6,144 nucleotides of DNA from Cyclobacteriaceae bacterium (GTDB lineage: Bacteria > Bacteroidota > Bacteroidia > Cytophagales > Cyclobacteriaceae): the NCBI GenBank assembly GCA_013140395.1, contig JABFSY010000164.1:1-6144 (forward strand). The letters are read 5' to 3'. The notes below the pieces were generated by a model that was not told the origin of the DNA, made no database searches, and was given only the letters and a program-made list of their open reading frames with translations. The stretch's first letter is position 1, and every line of letters starts with the position of its first letter. A program made the translations under genes and the position numbers. Shown piece by piece: positions 1-5,506 of the stretch.

Positions 1-15
1 CGCTCGGAACCTCTG

Positions 16-47
16 AAACCTTGAGCCTTTGCTCAAGGTTTTTTTTT
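16..47 (+). terminator. Intrinsic terminator of an upstream unit
   Basis: A perfect hairpin with an 11-bp stem (16-26 pairing with 31-41) and a four-base loop (CTTT, 27-30) runs directly into a T tract ending at 47. This is a textbook Rho-independent terminator on the + strand. It ends a transcript that begins left of the window. The 15 bases before it could be the 3' end of a tRNA or other RNA, but too little is visible to say which. Confidence 0.85.
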
Positions 48-96
48 GCTAAAAATGAATTTCAGGAAATTTGTATTTTTAGGCCGTCTTTAAAAA

Positions 97-169
97 GCGG
101 GAGCAGCTCAGTTGGTAGAGCGACAGCTTCCCAAGCTGTAGGTCGCGAGTTCGAGCCTCGTTTCCCGCT
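97..169 (+). tRNA. tRNA-Gly (anticodon CCC)
   Basis: The 73-nt cloverleaf is complete. The acceptor stem pairs GCGGGAG (97-103) with TTCCCGC (162-168), with one G-T wobble, followed by discriminator T169, normal for glycine tRNAs. The D arm contains AGCTCAGTTGGTAGAGC. The anticodon stem ACAGC/GCTGT encloses the seven-base loop TTCCCAA, giving anticodon CCC, which reads GGG. The T stem GCGAG/CTCGT encloses the loop TTCGAGC. The 3' CCA is not encoded and must be added after transcription. A T-rich tract (171-182) follows, without a separate hairpin. Confidence 0.96.
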
Positions 170-261
170 CTTTTCTTTTTTTAATGGCCCTAGAAAAGCT
201 CAGCCACTATTGGTTAGCTGGCATATAAAGAGCCGTGTTTTGAGAAATTTCAGCCCCCTTT

Positions 262-275
262 ATGACAAAAATCAT
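262..275. promoter_or_regulatory. CRP/FNR-like dyad, copy 1
   Basis: The sequence ATGAC-AAAA-ATCAT has the symmetry and spacing of a CRP/FNR-family operator (TGAY-N4-RTCA core). It overlaps a second dyad, GACAAAA (264-270) with TTTTGTC (275-281). It lies in the gene-free stretch between the tRNA and the gene at 459, 111 bp upstream of a second copy. No -7 element lies at the spacing seen for the other copies. A weak CAAATTTG (298-305) is about 30 bp downstream. Its target is unclear. Confidence 0.45.
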
Positions 276-315
276 TTTGTCGTGGTAATCAATCCTTCAA
301 ATTTGAAGCAGTTAC

Positions 316-349
316 CTTGACCACGAGTTTTTTTATTCAAGTGGTCAAG
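316..349. repeat. Inverted repeat around a T tract
   Basis: CTTGACCAC (316-324) is the perfect complement of GTGGTCAAG (341-349), with a 16-base spacer that itself contains seven consecutive T. The T tract lies inside the loop, not after the stem, so this is not a normal intrinsic terminator. It could be a protein-binding dyad or an RNA hairpin in the leader region upstream of the gene at 459. Confidence 0.4.
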
Positions 350-372
350 TCGTACCTATAAAGACTACCGCA

Positions 373-386
373 ATGACAACAATCAT
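373..386. promoter_or_regulatory. CRP/FNR-like dyad, copy 2 (class I position)
   Basis: ATGAC-AACA-ATCAT differs from copy 1 only in the four-base spacer. Its centre (379.5) lies 52.5 bp before the first base of a -7-like element (TTATTTTG, 432-439), which places it near -62 relative to the expected transcription start. This is the position from which CRP/FNR proteins activate as class I factors. The likely target is the small protein gene starting at 459, and the candidate binder is the receiver-CRP protein encoded at 850-1908. Confidence 0.5.
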
Positions 387-431
387 CTTACCTATCGACA
401 AATGTTATGACGGTACGCCATAAGGATGATA

Positions 432-439
432 TTATTTTG
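432..439 (+). promoter_or_regulatory. Candidate -7 element for the gene at 459
   Basis: TTATTTTG matches the Bacteroidota -7 consensus TAnnTTTG at all fixed positions except the second base; read one base later it is TATTTTG. Transcription would start near 444, leaving a short leader before ATG 459. No TTG is seen at the expected -33 position, compatible with dependence on an activator at 373-386. Confidence 0.4.
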
Positions 440-458
440 AGTAAAAATTTGATGATCT

Positions 459-839
459 ATGGTTAGGAGTAGCAAGCTTGAATCAGATGGAACAATGGAG
501 GTCTTAATTGAAAATGGAACAAGGATTGGTGAAATACGAAAGAACTTTAGTCTGTTTTATCCTTACCTGAAAATTGAGTTCTTCAAGAGTATGGTTGCCA
601 ACGGGAATGTTCATAAAGATAAGTTGGGCGATGACTTCCAGTTGGTTCAGAAAAATCCGCTCACGATTAGTGTAAGTAAAAATAGATCCATCGCCAGTAT
701 CAAAAAGGATTTTTTGGAATATGCTAATTTGATTGTGAAAGTGTTACGAAAATCTGGAAACGTGTGGGTAGAAATTTCACACACTGATCATTGGCCTTTA
801 GAACAACAAAACTCAGAAGGTGAACAGATGAATCAATAG
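459..839 (+). CDS. Small hypothetical protein, Bacteroidota type
   Basis: This encodes 126 residues, with no signal peptide or membrane segment, so the protein is probably cytosolic. The function is unknown. The N-terminal pattern (EVLIENGTRIGEI, then FYPYLKIEFF) and the C-terminal pattern (LRKSGNVWVE, TDHWPLEQQNSEGE) recall from memory a family of about 110-residue Bacteroidota hypothetical proteins, but no named domain is known to me. Those relatives begin close to the second in-frame ATG at 495 (residue 13), which is at least as likely a start as 459. Residues 15-44 and 70-99 align without gaps (I..I.K.F spacing and a terminal KS), suggesting an internal duplication. The stop lies only 10 bp from the convergent response-regulator stop. 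The gene has its own promoter-like region with a CRP/FNR-like dyad. Confidence 0.8.
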   Translation: MVRSSKLESDGTMEVLIENGTRIGEIRKNFSLFYPYLKIEFFKSMVANGNVHKDKLGDDFQLVQKNPLTISVSKNRSIASIKKDFLEYANLIVKVLRKSGNVWVEISHTDHWPLEQQNSEGEQMNQ

Positions 840-849
840 AAAAAGAATT

Positions 850-1908
850 TTACCCAAGCAGGTTCCTCAGTTTGGATTCTTCCAGAATTCTTATTTTCCC
901 TTCCTTAATATCTATCAATTTATCACCCTTAAACTCACTCAATGTGCGGATCAATGATTCGGTGGCCGTGCCAACCACTTGTGCCAGATCTTCTCGGGAA
1001 ATCTCCAGCGAAGGGTTGCTGTTGGGTGCTGTCTTAAATTTAGAATGTACCTCCAATAAGCCAATCGCTACACGCTTGCGCACGGAATTATAAGCGAGGT
1101 TGATCAGCCTTTCTTCATTTTCGACAATGTTGTGGCTTAGAAGTTTGATAAACTGCTTGGCCAATTGGTTGTCGTGGCTAATTAGAGAAAGAAAATCTTC
1201 TCGGGGGATCAGCATTAACTGAGCTTCTTCCAATACTTCTGCGTTGTCTTTGTAGGCCGAGTCCTCCAAGATGGGTGTGTAGCCGATAAAATCTCCTTGG
1301 GTATGAATGTTGGTGATGAATTCTTTCCCGTCTTCGTTCGTCTTATAAGTTTTAATCTTGCCTGAGATAATCAAGTATAAAAATTGGGGCCGGTGACCTT
1401 CCTGATAAAGGATAAACTTCTTTTTGTAAGATTGGGTTTGACGTGCCTTATCAGTAAGCTTTAGTCTTGTGTGTTGTTGGGCCGACTCCATAAATGCATT
1501 CATTCCTTCTGCATCTGCGGAGAACGACTTCCTGAGAAGAGCTGATTTTCGAAGCCTTATTTCTATGGCGCTGAGTAACTGGGTATCGTCAAATGGTTTT
1601 GTAATATAATCATCCGCACCTAGCTCCATCCCTTTTCGATAATCTGATTTTTCAGACTTTGCCGTCAAGAATATGAAAGGAATCGCGGCTGTCTCCGGAT
1701 TTTTGCTGAGCATATGCAACACGCCATACCCGTCTAAAACGGGCATCATAATATCGCAAATGATTAGATCTGGCTTGTCTTGTATGGCTCGTTCTACCCC
1801 TGTTTTTCCATTTTCGGCCGTCACCACTTCATATTGCGCCAATTCGAGAATCTCGGCCGTGTTCTCACCAACTTCCAGGTTATCTTCAATGATCAATATT
1901 TTACTCAT
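850..1908 (-). CDS. Response regulator: receiver domain fused to CRP/FNR DNA-binding module
   Basis: This is a 352-residue cytosolic transcription factor. Residues 1-125 are a receiver domain with the acidic pair E8/D9, phosphoacceptor D52 in ICDIMMP, T82 and K104 before P105. A linker follows, then a cyclic-nucleotide-binding fold (about 155-255, with LYLIISGKIK) and a CRP-type winged helix (about 275-345). The recognition helix reads GTATESLIRTL, with E317 and R321 where FNR has its G-contacting E and R. The only cysteine is C51, so there is no FNR iron-sulfur cluster, and the phosphate-cassette region (SAYKDNAEV) lacks the CRP Arg-Ser pair, so cAMP binding is unlikely. Phosphorylation is the probable input. 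The start at 1908 is preferred over an in-frame ATG at 1944, because a perfect -7 element (1924-1931) lies between them. The kinase gene lies 73 bp upstream on the same strand and is its probable partner. Confidence 0.93.
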   Translation of the reverse strand: MSKILIIEDNLEVGENTAEILELAQYEVVTAENGKTGVERAIQDKPDLIICDIMMPVLDGYGVLHMLSKNPETAAIPFIFLTAKSEKSDYRKGMELGADDYITKPFDDTQLLSAIEIRLRKSALLRKSFSADAEGMNAFMESAQQHTRLKLTDKARQTQSYKKKFILYQEGHRPQFLYLIISGKIKTYKTNEDGKEFITNIHTQGDFIGYTPILEDSAYKDNAEVLEEAQLMLIPREDFLSLISHDNQLAKQFIKLLSHNIVENEERLINLAYNSVRKRVAIGLLEVHSKFKTAPNSNPSLEISREDLAQVVGTATESLIRTLSEFKGDKLIDIKEGKIRILEESKLRNLLG

Positions 1909-1923
1909 GGTATGAAGCTTTTT

Positions 1924-1931
1924 CAAAGATA
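1924..1931 (-). promoter_or_regulatory. Candidate -7 element of the response regulator
   Basis: On the minus strand this reads TATCTTTG, a full match to TAnnTTTG, 15 bases before the preferred start at 1908. It suggests the regulator can be transcribed separately from the kinase. No TTG is seen at -33. An imperfect dyad, TGAC-AAA-ATCA (1933-1943, spacer one base short), abuts it, where a bound CRP-like protein would block the promoter. Autoregulation is possible but unsupported. Confidence 0.35.
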
Positions 1932-1981
1932 GTGACAAAATCAATTGATCGAATGCTTTAACCTATTGCTTTTTTTGAAAG

Positions 1982-3682
1982 CTATTGCGGAATGTGCACG
2001 ATGAACGTGCTGCCTTTGTTCAATTTGCTGGCAAGTTCAATGTGTCCATTAACAAGATCCAGGTACCTACTAATGATGTGAAGGCCAAGACCTGTACCTT
2101 GTATATTCGAAGCATTTTCAGCCCTAAAAAACCGCTCAAATAAGTGCTTCTGATCTGATTCTGATATACCAATTCCTGTATCCTGAATAGTGAAAACCAA
2201 TTCGTTTTTTTTGTTTTCACTACTGATGTCAATGGTACTGCCTTCCGGAGAAAATTTGATAGCATTCGAAATCAAATTCGTCATGATATGCCGTAGCATT
2301 TTCCGACCAATGTTACAGTCGTCAGTAACTGTAAAGGTATGGGTGATCTGTTGGGAAAGCTTCGTCAGTCGCTGCATTTCTTGTATGACGGCCTCCAGTT
2401 CATCGCGTAACTCGGCAGGTGTAAGTAGTTCCGGATTGAGTTGTATTTTCCCTTCTTCCATTTTACCCAGAGATAAAAAGTCCTCCAGGATGTCTTTCAT
2501 ATTCCCCACGGCACTTTTGATGCGTTTGATATGCTTCTCTCTTTTTTCCAAATCTTCGGCACTTGTATACTTGTCGATGAGCGATACGGAGGAAAGAATG
2601 GTGCTTAATGGCGTTCGGAATTCATGCGAAGCCATGGTGACAAACCGAGATTTCAAATCTCCCAGATGCTTTTCTTTTTCTAGCGCAACCTGAAGACTAT
2701 TTTGAAATTTTTTTAGTTCGGATATATCAACCGCCACGCCCAAGAAACCGGAAATGCGATTTTGTGCATCCCGCAAGGTTGTTACATTGAGCGAAACCGT
2801 AAATGTGGTGCCGTCCTTTCGGACGTATGTCCATTCATGCTCATTGGGTAAATCATCCACTGATTTAGCCGATAGAACATTGAAGTTGGGGGTTACGATT
2901 TTACCTAACTCTCTCGAAAACGCTGCTGCTTTTGACTGAAGCTCCGAGACTAAATGAAAATGAACGACATTTACCTGGTCAATAACTTCACTCTTGGAGT
3001 AACCCAGGTATTCTTCGGCAGTTGTGTTGAACAATTGAACAACTCCATATATGTCGGTTGCAATAATGCAAGCTCCCGCATGGTTGAGTATGGCCTTTTG
3101 AAAATTTAGCGCTTTGGTCGTTTCTTGTTGGGTGTTTTCTAAGGCCTCTAGCGTTTCCTTTAGCATCTTTGTGCGGTCTTCTATTTTTTTCTCCAATTCT
3201 GCGTTTAGGCGTTTAGTTTGCTCCGCAAATTGCAGTACTTGATTTTTTTGCTCTTTAAGTAAATCTTCATTTTGCTTACGCACAGTAATGTCAATAATGA
3301 ATGCGATTACAAATAGTTGGCTGCCGTTGTTAAAATGGCTTAAACTGATTTCAACAGGAAAAACAGAATCGTCTTTTCGTTTTGCAAATAGGTGGCTAGC
3401 AGCACCCATCATTCGGTTAGTGGGGTGTTCGTTGAAGTTTGTTCGATGGGCCACGTGTGCCCCCCTTTTTGTGTGTGGGATAAGTAACTCAACAGGGTTT
3501 CCTATTACCTCATTTTTTTGGTAGCCGAAAAGTTGCTCGGCATACTGATTGAAATTGACGACCAACCCTTTGGAATCGGTAATCAGAATCCCAATAGTTG
3601 CATGACTAAAAAGCGTCTCAAATTCATTATTCGTTACTTGGGGGAGTTGGTGGGTATTTTCGACTTTCGTATCAACCGCCAT
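1982..3682 (-). CDS. Soluble PAS-PAS sensor histidine kinase
   Basis: This 566-residue kinase should autophosphorylate on histidine and pass the phosphate to a receiver domain, most likely that of the adjacent regulator. PAS domain 1 is at about 20-135, a charged coiled-coil linker at about 136-195, and PAS domain 2 at about 195-322. A HisKA dimerisation helix carries the H-box ASHEFRTPLS with phosphoacceptor H353. The ATPase domain carries an N-box around N469/N473 (TNLISNAIKFSPEG), G1 DTGIGI (501-506), the F-box LFERFFR and G2 GTGLGL (529-534). There is no signal peptide or membrane helix, so it senses a cytoplasmic or diffusible cue. PAS 1 has a FixL-like layout (LIPHTKRGAHVAHR, then KRKDDSVFPVEIS), but the ligand cannot be assigned. 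The catalytic motifs are intact. The gene is first in a probable operon with the regulator. Confidence 0.95.
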   Translation of the reverse strand: MAVDTKVENTHQLPQVTNNEFETLFSHATIGILITDSKGLVVNFNQYAEQLFGYQKNEVIGNPVELLIPHTKRGAHVAHRTNFNEHPTNRMMGAASHLFAKRKDDSVFPVEISLSHFNNGSQLFVIAFIIDITVRKQNEDLLKEQKNQVLQFAEQTKRLNAELEKKIEDRTKMLKETLEALENTQQETTKALNFQKAILNHAGACIIATDIYGVVQLFNTTAEEYLGYSKSEVIDQVNVVHFHLVSELQSKAAAFSRELGKIVTPNFNVLSAKSVDDLPNEHEWTYVRKDGTTFTVSLNVTTLRDAQNRISGFLGVAVDISELKKFQNSLQVALEKEKHLGDLKSRFVTMASHEFRTPLSTILSSVSLIDKYTSAEDLEKREKHIKRIKSAVGNMKDILEDFLSLGKMEEGKIQLNPELLTPAELRDELEAVIQEMQRLTKLSQQITHTFTVTDDCNIGRKMLRHIMTNLISNAIKFSPEGSTIDISSENKKNELVFTIQDTGIGISESDQKHLFERFFRAENASNIQGTGLGLHIISRYLDLVNGHIELASKLNKGSTFIVHIPQ

Positions 3683-3705
3683 AGTAAGCTTTTATATCGC
3701 AGTTG

Positions 3706-3733
3706 CAAGATATCACAAAACGATTAATGACAA
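3706..3733 (-). promoter_or_regulatory. Candidate promoter of the kinase gene
   Basis: On the minus strand TTG (3733-3731) is followed after 18 bases by TATCTTG (3712-3706). This approximates the Bacteroidota promoter TTG-N19-21-TAnnTTTG with one T missing from the -7 element. Transcription would start near 3700, a short leader before ATG 3682. Unlike the dyad-associated promoters in this window, it has a TTG near -33, so it may be constitutive. Confidence 0.4.
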
Positions 3734-3757
3734 CATATTTTTAATTTGAGGACCTGC

Positions 3758-3807
3758 AAAAAAGGCCAGACTTAAAACATTCATTTTTGAATGAATCAAA
3801 TCTGGCC
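3758..3807 (-). terminator. Intrinsic terminator of hsp20
   Basis: The outer arms GGCCAGA (3764-3770) and TCTGGCC (3801-3807) pair perfectly. Inside, ATTCATT and AATGAAT form a second seven-base stem around a TTTG loop, separated from the outer stem by an asymmetric internal loop. On the minus strand the hairpin is followed by six T (3763-3758). It begins 50 bases after the Hsp20 stop codon and insulates hsp20 from the kinase gene downstream on the same strand. Confidence 0.85.
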
Positions 3808-3856
3808 AATTCTCGCACTTATCCGATTTCACTAAGAGTTTTAGTGCTTTTTACGT

Positions 3857-4315
3857 CTATGAAATGGGTATTGCTTTTCTTGGTTTTAAAGGAGTGAACT
3901 CCTTTTTTGGAACATTGATTGTCAGAATACCATTTTCATATTTTGCATCGATCTTTTCTGATTTGGCGTTTTCTGGAAGAGTAAAAGAGCGACTAAATGA
4001 GTTGAAGGAATACTCTTTTTTACTAAATCCATTATCCTTTTCATTTTTCTCTTCTTCTTTTTCAGAGCTAATAGTTAGCACGTCATTCTCCATCTCGATG
4101 GTGAAATCTTTTTTACTTAAGCCAGGAGCAGCCAATTCAATCTTGTACTCTTTTTCGTTTTCCGTAAAATTAGCTGAAGGCATTGTCACGCCAAGTCTTG
4201 CAGGAAGCAAGTCCATGTCAACATCAAACAATCCAGTCATAAATGGGCTGGTTCTGAAAAAATCAGAAACAAGAGATGGGAATACATCTACGTTTCTTTT
4301 AGCTAACGTTTTCAT
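3857..4315 (-). CDS. Hsp20 family small heat shock protein (alpha-crystallin type)
   Basis: This is a 152-residue ATP-independent holdase that forms cytosolic oligomers and keeps unfolding proteins soluble for later refolding. The N-terminal arm (about 1-45) is rich in F, L and M, as usual in the family. The alpha-crystallin domain (about 48-140) starts at PSANFTENEKEYKIELAAPG and includes the family signature AKYENGILTINVP (G129-I130-L131). The C-terminal I-x-I anchor is present as IPI (149-151). A lysine- and glutamate-rich loop (EKEEEKNEKDNG) sits in the middle. The length is typical and the start (MKTLAKRN) is unambiguous. The gene is monocistronic, with a -7 element at 4365-4358 and a strong terminator downstream. 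It diverges from the membrane protein gene across a promoter region with one CRP/FNR-like dyad. Confidence 0.97.
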   Translation of the reverse strand: MKTLAKRNVDVFPSLVSDFFRTSPFMTGLFDVDMDLLPARLGVTMPSANFTENEKEYKIELAAPGLSKKDFTIEMENDVLTISSEKEEEKNEKDNGFSKKEYSFNSFSRSFTLPENAKSEKIDAKYENGILTINVPKKEFTPLKPRKAIPIS

Positions 4316-4357
4316 ATATTCTTGGATTTCTTATTTGGTTAGTTGAGAAATCCGGTA

Positions 4358-4365
4358 CAAACGTA
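4358..4365 (-). promoter_or_regulatory. Candidate -7 element of hsp20
   Basis: On the minus strand this reads TACGTTTG, a full match to TAnnTTTG. Its inner end is 43 bases upstream of the Hsp20 ATG, giving a leader of roughly 38 bases. No TTG is seen at the -33 position. The CRP/FNR-like dyad at 4411-4424 is centred 52.5 bases upstream of its first base. Confidence 0.55.
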
Positions 4366-4410
4366 CGATCAAAATAGGGTGTGGTATTATGATAGTAGAT
4401 TGATTTCTTC

Positions 4411-4424
4411 ATGATTCCTATCAC
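4411..4424. promoter_or_regulatory. CRP/FNR-like dyad shared by divergent promoters
   Basis: ATGAT-TCCT-ATCAC contains the perfect 12-bp dyad TGAT-N4-ATCA (4412-4423), identical in core to the known FNR half-site pattern. Its centre (4417.5) is half a base from the midpoint between the hsp20 -7 element (first base 4365) and the membrane protein -7 element (first base 4469). A bound dimer would sit near -62 at both promoters, a class I activating position. The binder is inferred, with the receiver-CRP protein of this window the first candidate. Confidence 0.6.
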
Positions 4425-4468
4425 CTTGCTTTTGATCATTTGTCATGGAGTTATTTTGCGTGGTTCGA

Positions 4469-4476
4469 TAACTTTG
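4469..4476 (+). promoter_or_regulatory. Candidate -7 element of the membrane protein/lipoprotein operon
   Basis: TAACTTTG matches TAnnTTTG fully and lies 17 bases before ATG 4494, giving a leader of about 12 bases. No TTG is seen at -33. It decides the gene start, because the TTG start at 4440 would lie upstream of the promoter. Confidence 0.5.
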
Positions 4477-4493
4477 TTTTAAAGATAATCCAC

Positions 4494-4889
4494 ATGTATT
4501 GGGCTCGATTGATTGCAATTATTTTGTTGATAGTCACGGGCTTGTGTGCGTGTGTCGGAGGCGCTATGTTATTGACTGATCCCTCTGGAAGTTCGCTAGG
4601 TTTGGGTGATCCGAGTCAAATGACTATTGCGTTCCCAGATTATAGATTGCCGGGGTTAGTGCTTCTTGTACTGGTAGGGGCGCTCAGTTTGGTGGCTGCT
4701 GGTCTGTCAATCGCCAAAGCAAAAGCTTATCCAACGATTATTCTACTTCAGGGAGCAATTTTGACAGGCTGGATTATGGTTCAGGTTTATTTGTTGCCTG
4801 ACACGCACTTGTTACAACTGGTATTTGCCGTATTGGGTATTATGCTCATGTTGTATGGTAGTTTTTTGCGCAGTAGGCGGCTCGTATAG
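4494..4889 (+). CDS. Four-helix inner-membrane protein of unknown function
   Basis: This encodes 131 residues from ATG 4494. Hydrophobic segments predict four membrane helices: about 5-27 (LIAIILLIVTGL), 53-73 (GLVLLVLVGALSLVAAGLSI), 80-101 and 105-125. The C-terminus RSRRL is positively charged, consistent with a cytoplasmic end. The loop between helices 1 and 2 (LTDPSGSSLGLGDPSQ) is rich in Gly and Ser and probably outside. No catalytic motif is visible, and I do not recognise a named family with certainty; it resembles small uncharacterised Bacteroidota membrane proteins. The frame is open from a TTG at 4440, but that start would precede the likely promoter. The lipoprotein gene begins 26 bases downstream, so the two are probably co-transcribed and may share an envelope role. 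Confidence 0.82.
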   Translation: MYWARLIAIILLIVTGLCACVGGAMLLTDPSGSSLGLGDPSQMTIAFPDYRLPGLVLLVLVGALSLVAAGLSIAKAKAYPTIILLQGAILTGWIMVQVYLLPDTHLLQLVFAVLGIMLMLYGSFLRSRRLV

Positions 4890-4915
4890 AATGGAAGTCA
4901 ATTTGAGATAACAAA

Positions 4916-5452
4916 ATGAAGACGACACGACTAGTTCTCATTTGGTTTGCGATGTTGCTAGTAGCGGCAAGTTGCGCGGTGAAAGTTCGTACCCTGCGAC
5001 TGCCTAACCATGATTTTAGTAAGTATCAAACTTTTTGTTGGTTGGAAAGTTGTGAATTCACTTTTCGAGGCCCTGACTACCTCAACGATTCACTGGTCAG
5101 AAGTTACATGCAAAAAGCAATAAAGTCAGAGATGAAGAGAAAGGGTATTGCATTTAATTCTGACAATCCGGATTTATTAATGGATGTTCAAGTGGTGATG
5201 AAAACGGATACCGGTTATGCCTACCACCGCCCCGATGAGGTCCATCAGTTTATTCCTTTTACTAACAGAGAAGAAGTACTTCTTTTAAAAGGCACTTTTA
5301 TCATTGATTTGATTGACAAACAACAAGGTAAGATGGTTTGGCGCTCCGTGGCCATTTCTTACTTCGATTTATATCCAGCTTTGACACAGGCTAATGTGGA
5401 TAGGGCAGTGGCTGCCGCCCTGCAACAATTTCCTCGAAAGAAACAGCAATAG
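4916..5452 (+). CDS. DUF4136-type lipoprotein
   Basis: This encodes 178 residues. An N-terminal lipoprotein signal peptide (KTTR, hydrophobic stretch, then LVAASC) points to cleavage before C20, lipid attachment and anchoring in the envelope. Residue 21 onward carries features of DUF4136: an N-terminal FSKYQTFCWLE strand, a central helix (SYMQKAIKSEMKRKGI, then NPDLLMDVQVV) and a C-terminal strand (GTFIIDLIDKQQGKMVWRSVA), where the family has its D-x-x-x-x-x-x-W pattern. The family function is unknown. It follows the membrane protein gene after 26 bases with no terminator between, so it is probably the second gene of that operon. No clear terminator is seen before the convergent DUF2267 gene. 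Confidence 0.88.
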   Translation: MKTTRLVLIWFAMLLVAASCAVKVRTLRLPNHDFSKYQTFCWLESCEFTFRGPDYLNDSLVRSYMQKAIKSEMKRKGIAFNSDNPDLLMDVQVVMKTDTGYAYHRPDEVHQFIPFTNREEVLLLKGTFIIDLIDKQQGKMVWRSVAISYFDLYPALTQANVDRAVAAALQQFPRKKQQ

Positions 5453-5506
5453 TTCTTCTAGAATGAGCCTGAGGTCCAATAAGTAAACTGACCGTTTGTG
5501 TCCACA

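Noticed and set aside
1..15. Possible 3' end of a tRNA just before the first terminator
   Set aside because: The fragment could pair as an acceptor end, but the rest of the gene is outside the window and identity cannot be tested.
21..320. 99-codon open frame on the + strand
   Set aside because: It runs through the terminator hairpin and straight across the tRNA-Gly gene; the protein has no recognisable features.
351..417. CGTACC (351-356) and GGTACG (412-417) inverted repeat
   Set aside because: Six-base arms 55 bases apart are expected by chance and no function is suggested.
1909..1944. Twelve extra N-terminal residues for the response regulator
   Set aside because: Receiver domains start with the MSKILIIEDN strand, and a full -7 element lies inside the extension.
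3864..4346. 160-codon open frame antisense to hsp20
   Set aside because: It is the exact shadow of a clear Hsp20 gene and would encode a Ser/Phe-rich sequence without family features.
4440..4493. TTG start giving 18 extra residues for the membrane protein
   Set aside because: The segment precedes the likely -7 element at 4469-4476, and ATG 4494 directly precedes the first membrane helix.
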